From Engraulis encrasicolus (Eukaryota; Chordata; Actinopteri; Clupeiformes; Engraulidae), in NCBI RefSeq assembly GCF_034702125.1, contig NC_085862.1, positions 8,923,863 through 8,987,862 of the forward strand: a stretch of 64,000 nucleotides of DNA, given 5' to 3'. Every line of letters begins with the position of its first letter. Position 1 is the first letter of the stretch. The notes beneath the pieces were generated by a model. That model was not told where the DNA came from, made no database searches, and saw only the letters and a program-made list of their open reading frames with translations. The position numbers were made by a program, and so were the translations under genes. Positions 44,787 through 53,961 of the stretch are shown in pieces.

Positions 44787-47700
44787 AACCGATTATTGTC
44801 TTTTACAGAAAACGGAATCTGGGCAGGATGCAATGACAACGACTGGAATTAAGGACGAAGCTATGGAAGGTTATGCTGTGGCTGATGCTATTAATGGTGA
44901 TGGTGGTACTGATGCTGCTCAAGATGGTTGTCACGGTGAAGGTGGGGATGTGAGGACTGCAATCAGTAAGATCAAGGAAGAAGTTGAAGACAATTATGAT
45001 GATGATGAAGATGACGCCACTGACGACTCTGATGCTGATGGTAATGCTCCCTCTATTGACGGATATTAGTTTTGCAACTTCCTGATTACAATTCCAGCTC
45101 CTATAACATGGCCATCACACGCACACGCACGCGCGCGCACCACAACACACAAGCAGTGAAATAGTGGAAGGTTCTACTCGACTCGCTATTATTTTTCCGT
45201 ATTCCGTATTTCTCTTGTCATTCTTGTTTTCTTCTGTAGGTGGAGCTGACGCCTTTATGGAACAGTCCACTCCTTCACCTGATGAAGACATCAACACATT
45301 AGTAAGAAAAAAACTTTTCTTCATCATTTGACACTCCAAAATCAGGGTCTCCGCGGATCCTTAAAAAGTCTTATAAAGTCTTACTTTTAATATTTGTTTT
45401 TTAAGGTCTTATAAAGCATTATATTTCGCCAATTTTTGGAAGTGTGGTATTATATTTACGTGGGAGGTCTTATATTTCCCCTGGGTAGCTTGAGTGTAAG
45501 AAAAAGGTCTATTTTTTGACGCTATAAACCTTATTTAACCGGCATACGTCCCTTATCAAGATGCGGAAAAGTAGATGAAACTGATCTGTGTTTGTGGCGC
45601 AGCGCAGCCCGCTGGCCACACAGCGGGGGGCAGCCGCAGACCTGTGGGCGCAGCCAGAGCCGTCTAGCCTACTTGCATGTTCTATTAGAAACAGTCGAAA
45701 AAGTGGTCGAAAAAATATGAACGTGAATCGAGATGGGTAGATAGATGCACGTTCAGTGTACTGTGGCTTGAGGACAAGAAATAAAACGGTTAGGTGCTAT
45801 CCAAAGCAACGTCGGAATATGAAGCTTGATGTTAACTGTGTCGGGAGGACGCATAGCCTAATCAGTCGTTGAGTGTAAGTTTTAAATCTTATCTATCGTA
45901 AGCATGTTAGCCATGCCCTCGCGTTTGGGTAGAAGCGTTTGCTAAATGTAAAGGGTTAATTTCCTAAAGTCCATTATGACCGTATTCGAAAATAAATCTT
46001 CCTTCATACAATAGCCTACACTTTCAAAATCGCCTCTAGATACGTGACGGGCTATTTGAGGCCTCTGTCAAATGCAAAATGATTTCGTTAACTTGATGGC
46101 AGCATGAGGAAGTGAGCGCGAGGCAATACGAAATCGGATGAGTAACAGAATATGTACGAAGCCAATGTTCTGGCGAGGTGCGTAATGTCCAAATCGGTAA
46201 CCAGATGGGCAACGGTAAACGCGCTAAATGCTTGTTATGGACATGCTGGAAATCACTTCCAAGTTGTGCGCTGTTTGTTGAGAACAACAAACTACAGACA
46301 GGCTGCTGAAATTAGAACGCTTGCTTCTGCTACCCGTCTCTGATAAAGCGAGCTGGAGGAGGAGAAACGGCACTCAGAGTAGTCGTACATTTAACCCTTT
46401 TGACACCAGGTGTCATCTCTCCTAATAGCAAAGTGCATTCAACTATTTATCCATCAGAAATTATGAATTGTTGAGCCATTTTTAATGTGTACATTTAAAG
46501 GCATTTGATGAACATTCATCTGAGTTTTCCATAGGCCGTCAAAACGTGCGTGGGACCCTCAATTAAATGCCAGTTGTCAGTTAACTGACCATATGCATGC
46601 ATGGTGTCTGTAGGCCTACAGATCAGTTACACCTTGCTACTGCTTACACTGTGTTTACCCTAGGCTACACTATAAAAGCACAGTAGTCATATAATATTGT
46701 TTATTATATATAATTATGTACTAGGCCTACATTTCATTATAGCAATGCAAACTAATAACATTAGCAATATTGCAATGCCTCACCCCGAGCGGTGGTCTTA
46801 TATTTTATCATCAGAGGTCTTATATTTGTCTTAAAAAGTCTTATATTTGGTGATCCAAAATGTGCAGAAACCCTGAAAATATTGTTAAAAATATTATAAT
46901 TACATGTCCATTAAGTACATTTAAAATTGCCCATGCGTGCAAATGGTAGGGCACTCGTTTGCTATGTGGCCGACACGGGTTTGACTCCCGGCCCGGGACC
47001 ATTGCCGACCCTTCCCCATCTCTCTCTGCCCCCCCCCCCCCCCCCCAAATATATAAAAGAGCGAAGCAAAATAAGAATTGATCCTAGAAGTAAAATAAGA
47101 AAAAAAGAATAATAAGTGATGTGTGCTTTGTTTTCTGAACTTTTCATTTTAATTTTGGACAACAATATTCACCTTGAACTATTGAGCACCCACCAGAATA
47201 GCTTTTCCATCTATTTTTGTAAAGAGAGTCAGATGCTTCTGACTTGCAATTAATACAGCAATTCATCTTTTCATGCGTCTTAGGAACATGAAGAATCAGA
47301 CGTGGCTCCAGTCCTGAGCACTGAGCTTAATAACAAGCTCAACGGAGATGAAGGAAAACTCGCAAGAGGTAAGAGACGGCGACAGACATGCACATTCACA
47401 ATTCCACAAACTCTACAATTGATATGAAGAGAGAGGGTCCGAGGCACTCTGAAGTCTGTTAAAAGTCCTTTATTTAGACATCGGGGCTTTTAACAGACTT
47501 AAGAGTGCCTCGGACCCTCTCTATTCACCCCAAGTTTGCCATTTTGGCAGATTTTTATTACCCTACAGACGCTACTTATTCTCTCTCTATATATATATAT
47601 GTTTGCCATGATTGTTGTGAACACCAAATCATTATCATTCTGGTCGACTCGTATTCATGTGTAGGCCTATTTGTTCATGTTTTTGATGGTTTACGTCCCG

Positions 47701-48958
47701 CAGATGTAATTTAGCCCAAGGCTAACGCTGGTACAATGCATGAAATGGCAACATTTATGTCTTAATTGTACATGGCCCCTAATGAATAAATTGAAATTGA
47801 ATTGATTGTATTGACCAGCTTTCGACTGCCCCTCGACGCCTCTGCAAGGACTCGAACCGCTCTCAGCAGCTCCAGAGTCACAGGAAACCAAACTCATCCT
47901 GAGTGCTATCAGCGGGCTGTCTCGTATGATGACGGACACCATGGCGAGGTACATGCAGAGGGTCGACGAGAGGTTCGATGGGGTGGAGGCCAGATTGCAT
48001 TCCTTCGAGAAACGTCTGCCCCGATCAACAGAAGATGAGGAGGACGTCCCCAGGAAAAAAAGACGTGTACAAAATCCAAAACTTGCGGTAAGACTAGCGT
48101 ACGTTTGGTGACTGCGGCTTTAGGCTAATAAGCCAGAGCCAACTAATAGGAGAGTCAAGCTTATCCTATCGACTGTTGTGTTCCATTTTTTTCAACACGT
48201 AAATGGCGGCTCAGGGTTGCTCACGGTGCATACACACCAAGATATTCACGGTCGCTTAACGTGTCTGGGAGCATTGCGAGTCCGAGAGGTTCGCGGGCTG
48301 CACTTTGCGCAGTCAGCATCCACGTTCTATCCGTGAGCAGCTGCCATTAATTTTCAATGGAACCCGCTCTTTGAACGCGGACGTCCTCGCAGGAAAACAG
48401 ACCTAATATATTTTCAAGGAGCATCGCGGACATGTCAAGTCTGACGCTCGCGGGGCCGGACATGCGCTGCGCTTACAGCGAGCTCCTGTGTGCAAGGCAT
48501 GATCTGTTTTCATGTATTCTAACCGTTTCGGACTGATACCGGACACATTCAGTGGCCGTGTCGCGCTTGCGGTGTGTAGGCACCGTCATGGTACTGACAG
48601 GTTAAGAATTGGTTTCCACAGCGTGGTGTAGTATAGGCCATATTCTAAAATAGGTCTTATTTCGCAGATTTACGTAATATCAACACATTTTAATGAATTA
48701 ATCATGAATAAGCCAATTGCTATTGCATATACTGCTGGTAGGGCTCAGCTTTCAATCTACATTGAAGCAAGTGGCAAATCTACTTCCGGGTTGTTACAAC
48801 TCTCTTATTTACAGGGGTGGGTAACCTTTTTCATTAGTAGAGGGGCCACTTCAAATTCCCCCCCAAAAAATGCATTTTTGTGGTTTCCCTTGACAGGAAG
48901 CAGTTCGCCGCCTGCACAACTCGAAGAATACTCCTTTACGTTACAATCCAGAGGAAGG
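42826..48958 (+). CDS. Unrecognised acidic coiled-coil protein with BEN-like last exon (8 exons, partial)
   Basis: Eight plus-strand exons join with consistent phases: 42826..42918, 43990..44082, 44366..44446, 44809..45040, 45240..45301, 47284..47368, 47819..48087, 48897..48958 (about 325 codons). The first two are 31-codon units ending ITEALQ/ITEAIQ. The middle is very acidic. Exon 7 is predicted coiled coil (GLSRMMTDTMARYMQRVDER, VEARLHSFEKRL) with a basic KKRR motif that may be a nuclear signal. Exon 8 (EAVRRLHNSKNTPLRYNPEE) resembles, from memory, the start of a BEN-like module. No start codon exon and no exon after 48958 were found. A nuclear role is plausible but unproven. Confidence 0.6.
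43080..43690 (+). mobile_element. Tc1-like transposase pseudogene fragment
   Basis: The catalytic-domain remnant is readable in broken frames: WSDES near 43470, then LLQHSGGMVRIWRQQH near 43495-43540, then NPSCL. These are typical of the DDE domain of fish Tc1-like elements. Stops and frameshifts interrupt it. It lies in the intron between exons a and b of the BEN-like gene. Confidence 0.75.
43694..43800 (-). mobile_element. LINE/SINE 3' tail, inverted copy
   Basis: The complement of the fragment at 21420-21530, starting with the complement of (ACTTG)n and followed by ACTTTATTGTCAAAAATCTA. Confidence 0.6.
43990..44082 (+). CDS. BEN-like gene, exon b (31-codon unit 2)
   Basis: The acceptor CATTTTCTCAG precedes FLTQNKVGEAVGEILCIHLQ to YQLITEAIQ, with donor GTACAC at 44083 leading into a CA tract. 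Exact length match to exon a and the shared CITEALQ/LITEAIQ ends point to exon duplication. Confidence 0.65.
44070..44212. repeat. (CA)n arrays with repeated exon-end/splice-donor copies
   Basis: The exon b end GGAAGCAATACAG/GTACAC recurs twice inside the CA arrays as GGAAGTGATACAG/GTAAAA (near 44120-44135 and 44174-44189). CA runs separate the copies, so three donor-like sites lie in tandem. Confidence 0.85.
44366..44446 (+). CDS. BEN-like gene, exon c
   Basis: The acceptor CCTTTCTCAG, 27 codons (SEVQRNTSLCVLITQVTGRL to EPNIV) and donor GTATAA at 44447. Phase 0 at both ends. Confidence 0.55.
44809..45040 (+). CDS. BEN-like gene, exon d (acidic)
   Basis: The acceptor GTCTTTTACAG, then KTESGQDAMTTTGIKDEAME and a Gly/Asp/Ala-rich run to DNYDDDEDDATDDSDAD. 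It ends with one base before GTAATG (phase 1). SKIKEEVED is a possible sumoylation-like motif (IKEE), which is inference only. Confidence 0.65.
45240..45301 (+). CDS. BEN-like gene, exon e
   Basis: The acceptor TTCTTCTGTAG, frame GADAFMEQSTPSPDEDINTL and donor GTAAGA. Phase 1 in, phase 0 out. The frame fits both neighbours. Confidence 0.65.
45343..46875. mobile_element. Long non-autonomous DNA element with CAGGGT ends
   Basis: The left end CAGGGTCTCCGCGGATCC with AAAAAGTCTTATAAAGTCTT and the right end AAAAAGTCTTATATTTGGTG..TGTGCAGAAACCCTG are inverted. AAAAT occurs directly outside both ends, but an 8-bp duplication is not seen. No transposase recognised. It fills most of the intron between exons e and f of the BEN-like gene. 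Confidence 0.6.
46928..47050 (+). mobile_element. tRNA-derived SINE fragment with poly(C)
   Basis: The tRNA-like head CAAATGGTAGGGCACTCG and B-box-like GGGTTTGACTCCCGGCCC are followed by CCCCATCTCTCTCTG and a run of C. Confidence 0.6.
47284..47368 (+). CDS. BEN-like gene, exon f
   Basis: The acceptor CATGCGTCTTAG, EHEESDVAPVLSTELNNKLN to EGKLAR plus one base, and donor GTAAGAG. Phase 0 in, phase 1 out. Confidence 0.65.
47432..47525. repeat. Hairpin element (39-base arms)
   Basis: GAGAGGGTCCGAGGCACTCT..GTCTGTTAAAAG is mirrored by CTTTTAACAGAC..AGAGTGCCTCGGACCCTCTC. Its right-hand sequence (GTGCCTCGGACCCTCTC..CCACAGACGC) recurs near 54392-54485, so it is a dispersed family. Confidence 0.7.
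47819..48087 (+). CDS. BEN-like gene, exon g (coiled coil, basic motif)
   Basis: After TATTGACCAG the frame reads FDCPSTPLQGLEPLSAAPES, then a heptad-like helix with repeated hydrophobic spacing (LILSAISGLSRMMTDTMARY, MQRVDERFDGVEARLHSFEK), then EDVPRKKRRVQNPKLA. Phase 1 in, phase 0 out, donor GTAAGA. RKKRR is a likely nuclear localisation signal. Confidence 0.75.
48221..48590. mobile_element. Probable Harbinger-like MITE
   Basis: GGTGCATACACACCAAGA at the left and TTGCGGTGTGTAGGCACC at the right are inverted. The interior is rich in GCGGACGTC/GACGCTCGCGG motifs. It resembles 3739-4045 and 17341-17587 in style. Confidence 0.55.
48897..48958 (+). CDS. BEN-like gene, exon h
   Basis: The acceptor TTCCCTTGACAG, EAVRRLHNSKNTPLRYNPEE and GG before GTAAGA (phase 2). 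The corresponding exon of the gene at 60772-63663 (RTHRRLREELQWRLGPQY) also ends in phase 2 and is followed by an exon beginning FRSPHNEEV. No such exon was found after 48958. Confidence 0.6.
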
Positions 48959-49437
48959 GTAAGAATTAAATTGAGTAATACTGAGTAACACTGAGTAATA
49001 ATTTTAGCATTATTACCATTGTCCGGCATTTTGAATTTCCAGAAATGGGCATTTTTACCTGCAAAACGTATTCTACTTTGGTCATACTAGTAAATATTAG
49101 GTCATTAGGCCCTCGGTAAGCTTGCTGCAGGATACGCGTGCATGGGCACGATTCGTGCATGATTGCGTTAACATGCGTATTTCGTGTCAATTTCGCGCCT
49201 GTTAGACAACGCATCCATAGGCTTGCGTTTCATACGATATCTTCAAGCTCGCTGGGGCCGATAAGAGAGACTGCACAGTTTGAAACTGAAAACGACGATG
49301 GCGACAATTTTTCAAGAGCATCTCATTGAGCTAGTCCGAAATGTCTGAAACATTTGTGTGATCATACTTCCCCGTTGCACTTTGATAAAGGAGCGTGCAG
49401 ATGTAGAAGCAGTAGCAATATCTCCTCGTCCGGGGAG

Positions 49438-49520
49438 TAGGGCTGGGCGGTATGACCAAAAATGTATATCCCGGTATAATTTTAGCCACTGGCGGTATAC
49501 GGTATATATCACGGTATTGT
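49438..49520. repeat. One end of a hAT-like MITE
   Basis: TAGGGCTGGGCGGTATGACC and GCGGTATACGGTATATATCA are typical of a widespread fish hAT family. The second end was not found. Confidence 0.5.
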
Positions 49521-49799
49521 AAATTTGTGTAAAATGAAGCGTTGCAAATTGACCAACATGGCATTTTTTTTTTTTACTTTTACTTTTTTTTTTGGAAACG
49601 ACTGTTCACACGTCTGTTCAGACGTCCTTTCATCTATGTGTGAATTCTTGCCATTCAAATCTTTTGAAAACATTTTTTTTAATAACTATTCAAAATGCAT
49701 TTTGCAATGCATTGCGCAATGCATTGCAATGGCTAATACAGCACTCCCACTGACACCAAATACGGCGAACTGTCAGATCCACTTTGGATGCGCGGCGCG

Positions 49800-50062
49800 T
49801 ATCTAAAGCGTCTCCGCCCAACTGTCAGATCCATTTCTGCTGCTCAAAATATCTGCATCACCTCCACGCAGCGCAGAGTGCCTTCGGACCCAGAGCGCAT
49901 CCGATACGGGTCTGCACATCGGACGCGCCACACAGATTTTTGGCGGACCCACAGTGGACGCGCCATTGATTTTATACATAGTATATTGCCGGGCTCTGCC
50001 AGGAAATTTAGTTTGCAAAGGTTTTCCCGAAGCGTGGCTGCCCGATTGGATGGCGAGTGCAA
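49800..50062 (+). promoter_or_regulatory. Candidate promoter and non-coding first exon of the DUF4806 gene
   Basis: This GC-richer stretch, with GACGCGCC and GGCGGACCC motifs, ends at a strong donor GCAA/GTAAGT (50062/50063). The next good acceptor leads to the exon that starts G-ATG at 52219. The link is inferred and the transcription start was not located. Confidence 0.4.
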
Positions 50063-50414
50063 GTAAGTTTTATGTTACCTTTTCCACTATATTAATGTTA
50101 TTAATAACTAATGAATAATTAAACGTTTATATGGAATTATTTTAGCACTTTTCATAGGGACAAAGTCCCTGTGTTAGTGATTTTGTTAGGGTTTCCAATC
50201 TTTTGAAAGACAGAACCATCCCGTATTTGATAGCTAAATCATGCGTTCCGTATTGAACCGATATGCGACGCGATTTTCCCCGTATTTTCACTACAAATGA
50301 CTCCAAATAGACAGGTCGCCCGCAAGTGTGACCCAGTTCAGTTGAGCATCGTTTCCGCTCCCTCTGTGCTCTATGCTGCTCCTTTGTTAATAAATAGTTC
50401 ATTACACCTGCAAC

Positions 50415-50749
50415 TAGGGCTGCACAATTAATCGAAAAATAATCAAAATCGTGATAAAATAGTGAAATCGAACTCATGATTTTAATCGTGATTTAATCGT
50501 AGCAATAGTGACCTACTTTTGAGAGCGTCCTTACTGACAGGCTGGTGTTTCTGGCCAGAAATCTGTCCACTTAAGTGTCATGCTATTGCCTTTACATAAT
50601 TATTACAATTCATTTTATTTTGCTCATCCCGTATGTAATTCATTCTTGGTTATATTTCATCTTGTTATAATTTTCAAAAAAATCTTCAAAAATCAATAAT
50701 CGTGATTAATAATCGTGATTATGATTTTTTCCATAATTGTGCAGCCCTA
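50415..50749. mobile_element. hAT MITE with perfect 8-bp duplication
   Basis: The ends TAGGGCTGCACAATTAAT and ATAATTGTGCAGCCCTA are inverted. CCTGCAAC flanks both sides (50407-50414, 50750-50757). It lies in the putative first intron of the DUF4806 gene. Confidence 0.9.
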
Positions 50750-50801
50750 CCTGCAACTCACAGACTCTGAGTATTTGTTTCATTTCTGAGACACATCAAA
50801 G

Positions 50802-51509
50802 CAGTGTTGCAACTTAATGACATTGTCGCTAGATTTAGCAACTTTTTGACGTCCCTGGTGACTAAAAATCTCATCTGGCGACTTTTTAAAACGTGCCTTT
50901 TCAATAGCAAAATCAGTTTTTCAACATAATTGTAACTCTGCCGCCTTCAGAAGCGTTTCCCACGGTTAAGCAGTGCTGCAAATTAGCTCTGATCTCCAAA
51001 CAGTAGCTTGCACTGTCCATTTGGGGGGGGGGGGCAACCGCCATTCCGACAGTATTTGATTGTCATTCCGAGCCATTTGAACATTGTTGCAAGTACTTAG
51101 TGGCGCGTTAACAAAGTTCTAACTCAATTGACTTTTGCAACAATGTTGCTACACGAGCGAAAGTGGAGAGTGTGACAGCGCAATTACAGGATTAGAGTAT
51201 ATTTTAGTGTCTAAGTTTGTCACGATCCAAATGCCCATACAGGTACGGTCTGAAAAATGGTTCCTGCAATAAAAAGTCAATGTCGGAATGGCGGTATGTC
51301 GGAATGGCGGTATGTCTGAATGGCGTCATGTAACCGTCCATTTGTACTGTGAACGAAGGCATGCGGGCACGTTTCCTAGGGATCTGCGTGTCGTGCGTGA
51401 CATAGTCACATTTGTAACATCATGACGTCATCTAGCGACGTCTAGCACCTTTTCAGCGAGCCAATAGCGACTTTAGCTGGTTTTTTTGGGTTTTTTTTTT
51501 GCAACACTG
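50802..51509. mobile_element. hAT-type element with CAGTGTTGCAAC ends
   Basis: The ends CAGTGTTGCAAC and TTGCAACACTG are flanked by CATCAAAG twice (50794-50801, 51510-51517). An inner inverted pair (CCGCCATTCCGACA near 51040 and GTCGGAATGGCGG near 51280-51310) suggests a second MITE inside. Confidence 0.85.
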
Positions 51510-51840
51510 CATCAAAGATGGAAGGCAGTACAAGTCTCAGAGCTCGAGGAGAAATGCACTATGCTGCCCCACCGGGAAGGGTGTGTGGCCTTCTCTTTGC
51601 TCCATTAGGCAACCAAACATTTTTTAATCAGTTGTAATGTTCATAGATTTTTATTACTTCAATCAATCAAGGGTTATCTGGTTTAGATAGGGCTTTGGGA
51701 CTGACATTGACTGGACCACAAAACAGGAATAAGTTGCTGTAAGTACTTTACAGAAAAGTTGATCACTTCATTACGCCATGCTTAGTTGCCCCATGAACGT
51801 TGATGTCACACTCAGTGTTCAATGCCTGTAAACTGGTTGA

Positions 51841-52129
51841 AGGTGCACTGTGTGATATATTTTAGTTTATTTCCAGAATCTGTCCTGCTCATTCACAAAG
51901 GTTACCTTTTCATGAATACTTACCATCATCATATTCTAATTATTCACGAAGACTGGAAAAAGTAAACTTTTTTTATACATGGAAAGTGGGATCTTAGAAG
52001 AAGAAATAGTAAATATTCACAAAAAAAGATCAGATTTGCCCACAGACTGTACAGTTTCAATGGGCAGCGTAGTTGCAATATCTACTGGTCCTTTGGCCAC
52101 AATCCTACACAGTGCACCTTTAAGAAATT
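51841..52129. mobile_element. TTAA-type MITE (family B), good copy
   Basis: The ends AGGTGCACTGTGTGATATAT and CACAGTGCACCT are inverted, flanked by TTGA on the left and TTAA on the right. The interior follows the copies at 23788 and 28644. Confidence 0.75.
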
Positions 52130-52219
52130 GTGCTGGCACATGCATTTATGTTGCATAAGTGAACCACCAACACAAAGCTTTGTTTTACTAACAAAACCCT
52201 TTCCCTCTCTCCATTAAGG

Positions 52220-52403
52220 ATGCATCATCTAATTGAATTTGAGAACAACACCATGGCACTGATGCATCACACCTGGTGCAAAAACGGATTCACCCGGTGG
52301 CCCAACTACCCAATACAATCGAAAATAAATAAAGCCCCCATGGCGGAAGAAAGGCCAAGGGATGACTGGGACACCTACAAAACGAGGTGGATTTCTTCAG
52401 CTG
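52220..52403 (+). CDS. DUF4806 gene, coding exon 1
   Basis: The exon begins at 52219 after CTCTCCATTAAG, with ATG as the second base. It encodes MHHLIEFENNTMALMHHTWC to TRWISSA and ends in phase 1 at GTAAGT. The ATG right after the acceptor suggests a non-coding exon upstream. Confidence 0.85.
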
Positions 52404-53895
52404 GTAAGTCAAATCTGTGTCTCCTTCTCTCTTTAAAAAAATAAAATAAAATAAAATAAAAATCATACAATCTACAAATCCAACACCATCACTTAACTAC
52501 CCAAAAGTAACATCTTGCTCCACATTCAACATTTAGGAACGTATCAGGAAGGACAGCAGCTCTTTGAGCAGGTCTTCGCATCGCTCCACCACCTCCGACC
52601 TCCGACCTCCAACGCAGATGACACGAGGCCTTCAAAGAGGAACCGAAGTCAGTGTTTTCAGTTTATTGGAACACATACAAACTTAAAGATAAAATTAGAT
52701 AATATACACCTCAAGAGGAAATGTCTGTGCACGGCATTGTTTAAGTGTAATGTGTATTTCTCCATTTGTCTCATCACATGTGTTTTAATGGCCGTTGTGT
52801 CATAAGTAGGAGTTCTGTTGTGCTGTAATCAGTGTTGCCAGATGTGTCTGACCAAATCCCGCCCAAAAGGTTCTCAAAAACCGCCAAAATGTGCTAAATT
52901 CCGCCCAAATTCAACAAATTACATTGACTTCTATGGGCCCAAAACGGCTGAAAAAAAACGCCAAATGGCCAATTTTTCCCGTTTTTGCCCGCCGACGCTC
53001 ATCCCAAGTAGCCCAATTGGGCAGGCACCCGCCCAATCTGGCAACACTGGCTGTAATTACAGTAGCACATGGTATTACAAACCTGTTACACCATGTACTC
53101 AATTGTGCCTAATAAGATAGACCGTGTTGTTCCTGAAAGTCATTAAAAATCTTTAAAAAAAAAGACCCACCAGCCAAAGGTGTAGAATCAGCTGATCTTT
53201 TTTTTCCTTTTTACTTTTGATAACTCTGATAACCAGAAGGTGTGTAGGACTGAGGATTAGACCTAGAAGATTCGGGTCACATCTCAAAAGAGGGATCAAT
53301 GTCCTCTGCAACCATTTCTATGTCTCATTCACATATTGATATAAATGTTTTCTTTCAACAGACTTTTCTCTGGCGATTCTGATGAGGAGGACGACCCAGC
53401 CCCCGCCAAACAAACTACGCTTTCCCATGTCGACTCTGAAGATCACTGCCATGGTATGAGCAAATCTGTGGGAGTGTGGGAGTAAAGTTAACGTCACAAA
53501 GTGGATCAATAGCACAATTTATGTTAAAGAAGTGATACAAAAATGATGGTTCATATATTTACTTCATTACTTGATGATAAATATTCATGAAAAATGGCGT
53601 AGCTGCAATACACACGGCACCTTTATTCTTGTGCCAACAACACAGACTTCAGAAGAACCACCTCCCCGCAATTACCACCAGCACCATCACCACCACCACC
53701 ATCACCACCACAATCGCTCACTCAACCAAGTGAATGGGGCCCTGAGTTTGCAGGTAGGCTAAACGCTAATGTTCTTTGTCTTTCAATCACTGTTTGTGTG
53801 TGTAGGCCATGTTAGACCAACCATTTGAGTCTTGTTATGGCAATACAAATGCCCGTGTTGTTAAGCTAGTGTGTGTTATTCTTATGCCTGGCTGT

Positions 53896-53961
<66 letters not shown>

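Noticed and set aside
44755..44800. Coding start upstream of exon d (CVCVCV peptide)
   Set aside because: This is a GT microsatellite followed by a good splice acceptor. The frame before the acceptor is not coding.
53571..53762. ORF with a run of ten histidines as a His-rich metal-binding peptide
   Set aside because: In this frame the next exon (54048) has a stop almost at once. Phase matching from exons 4 to 6 requires the Pro-rich frame instead.
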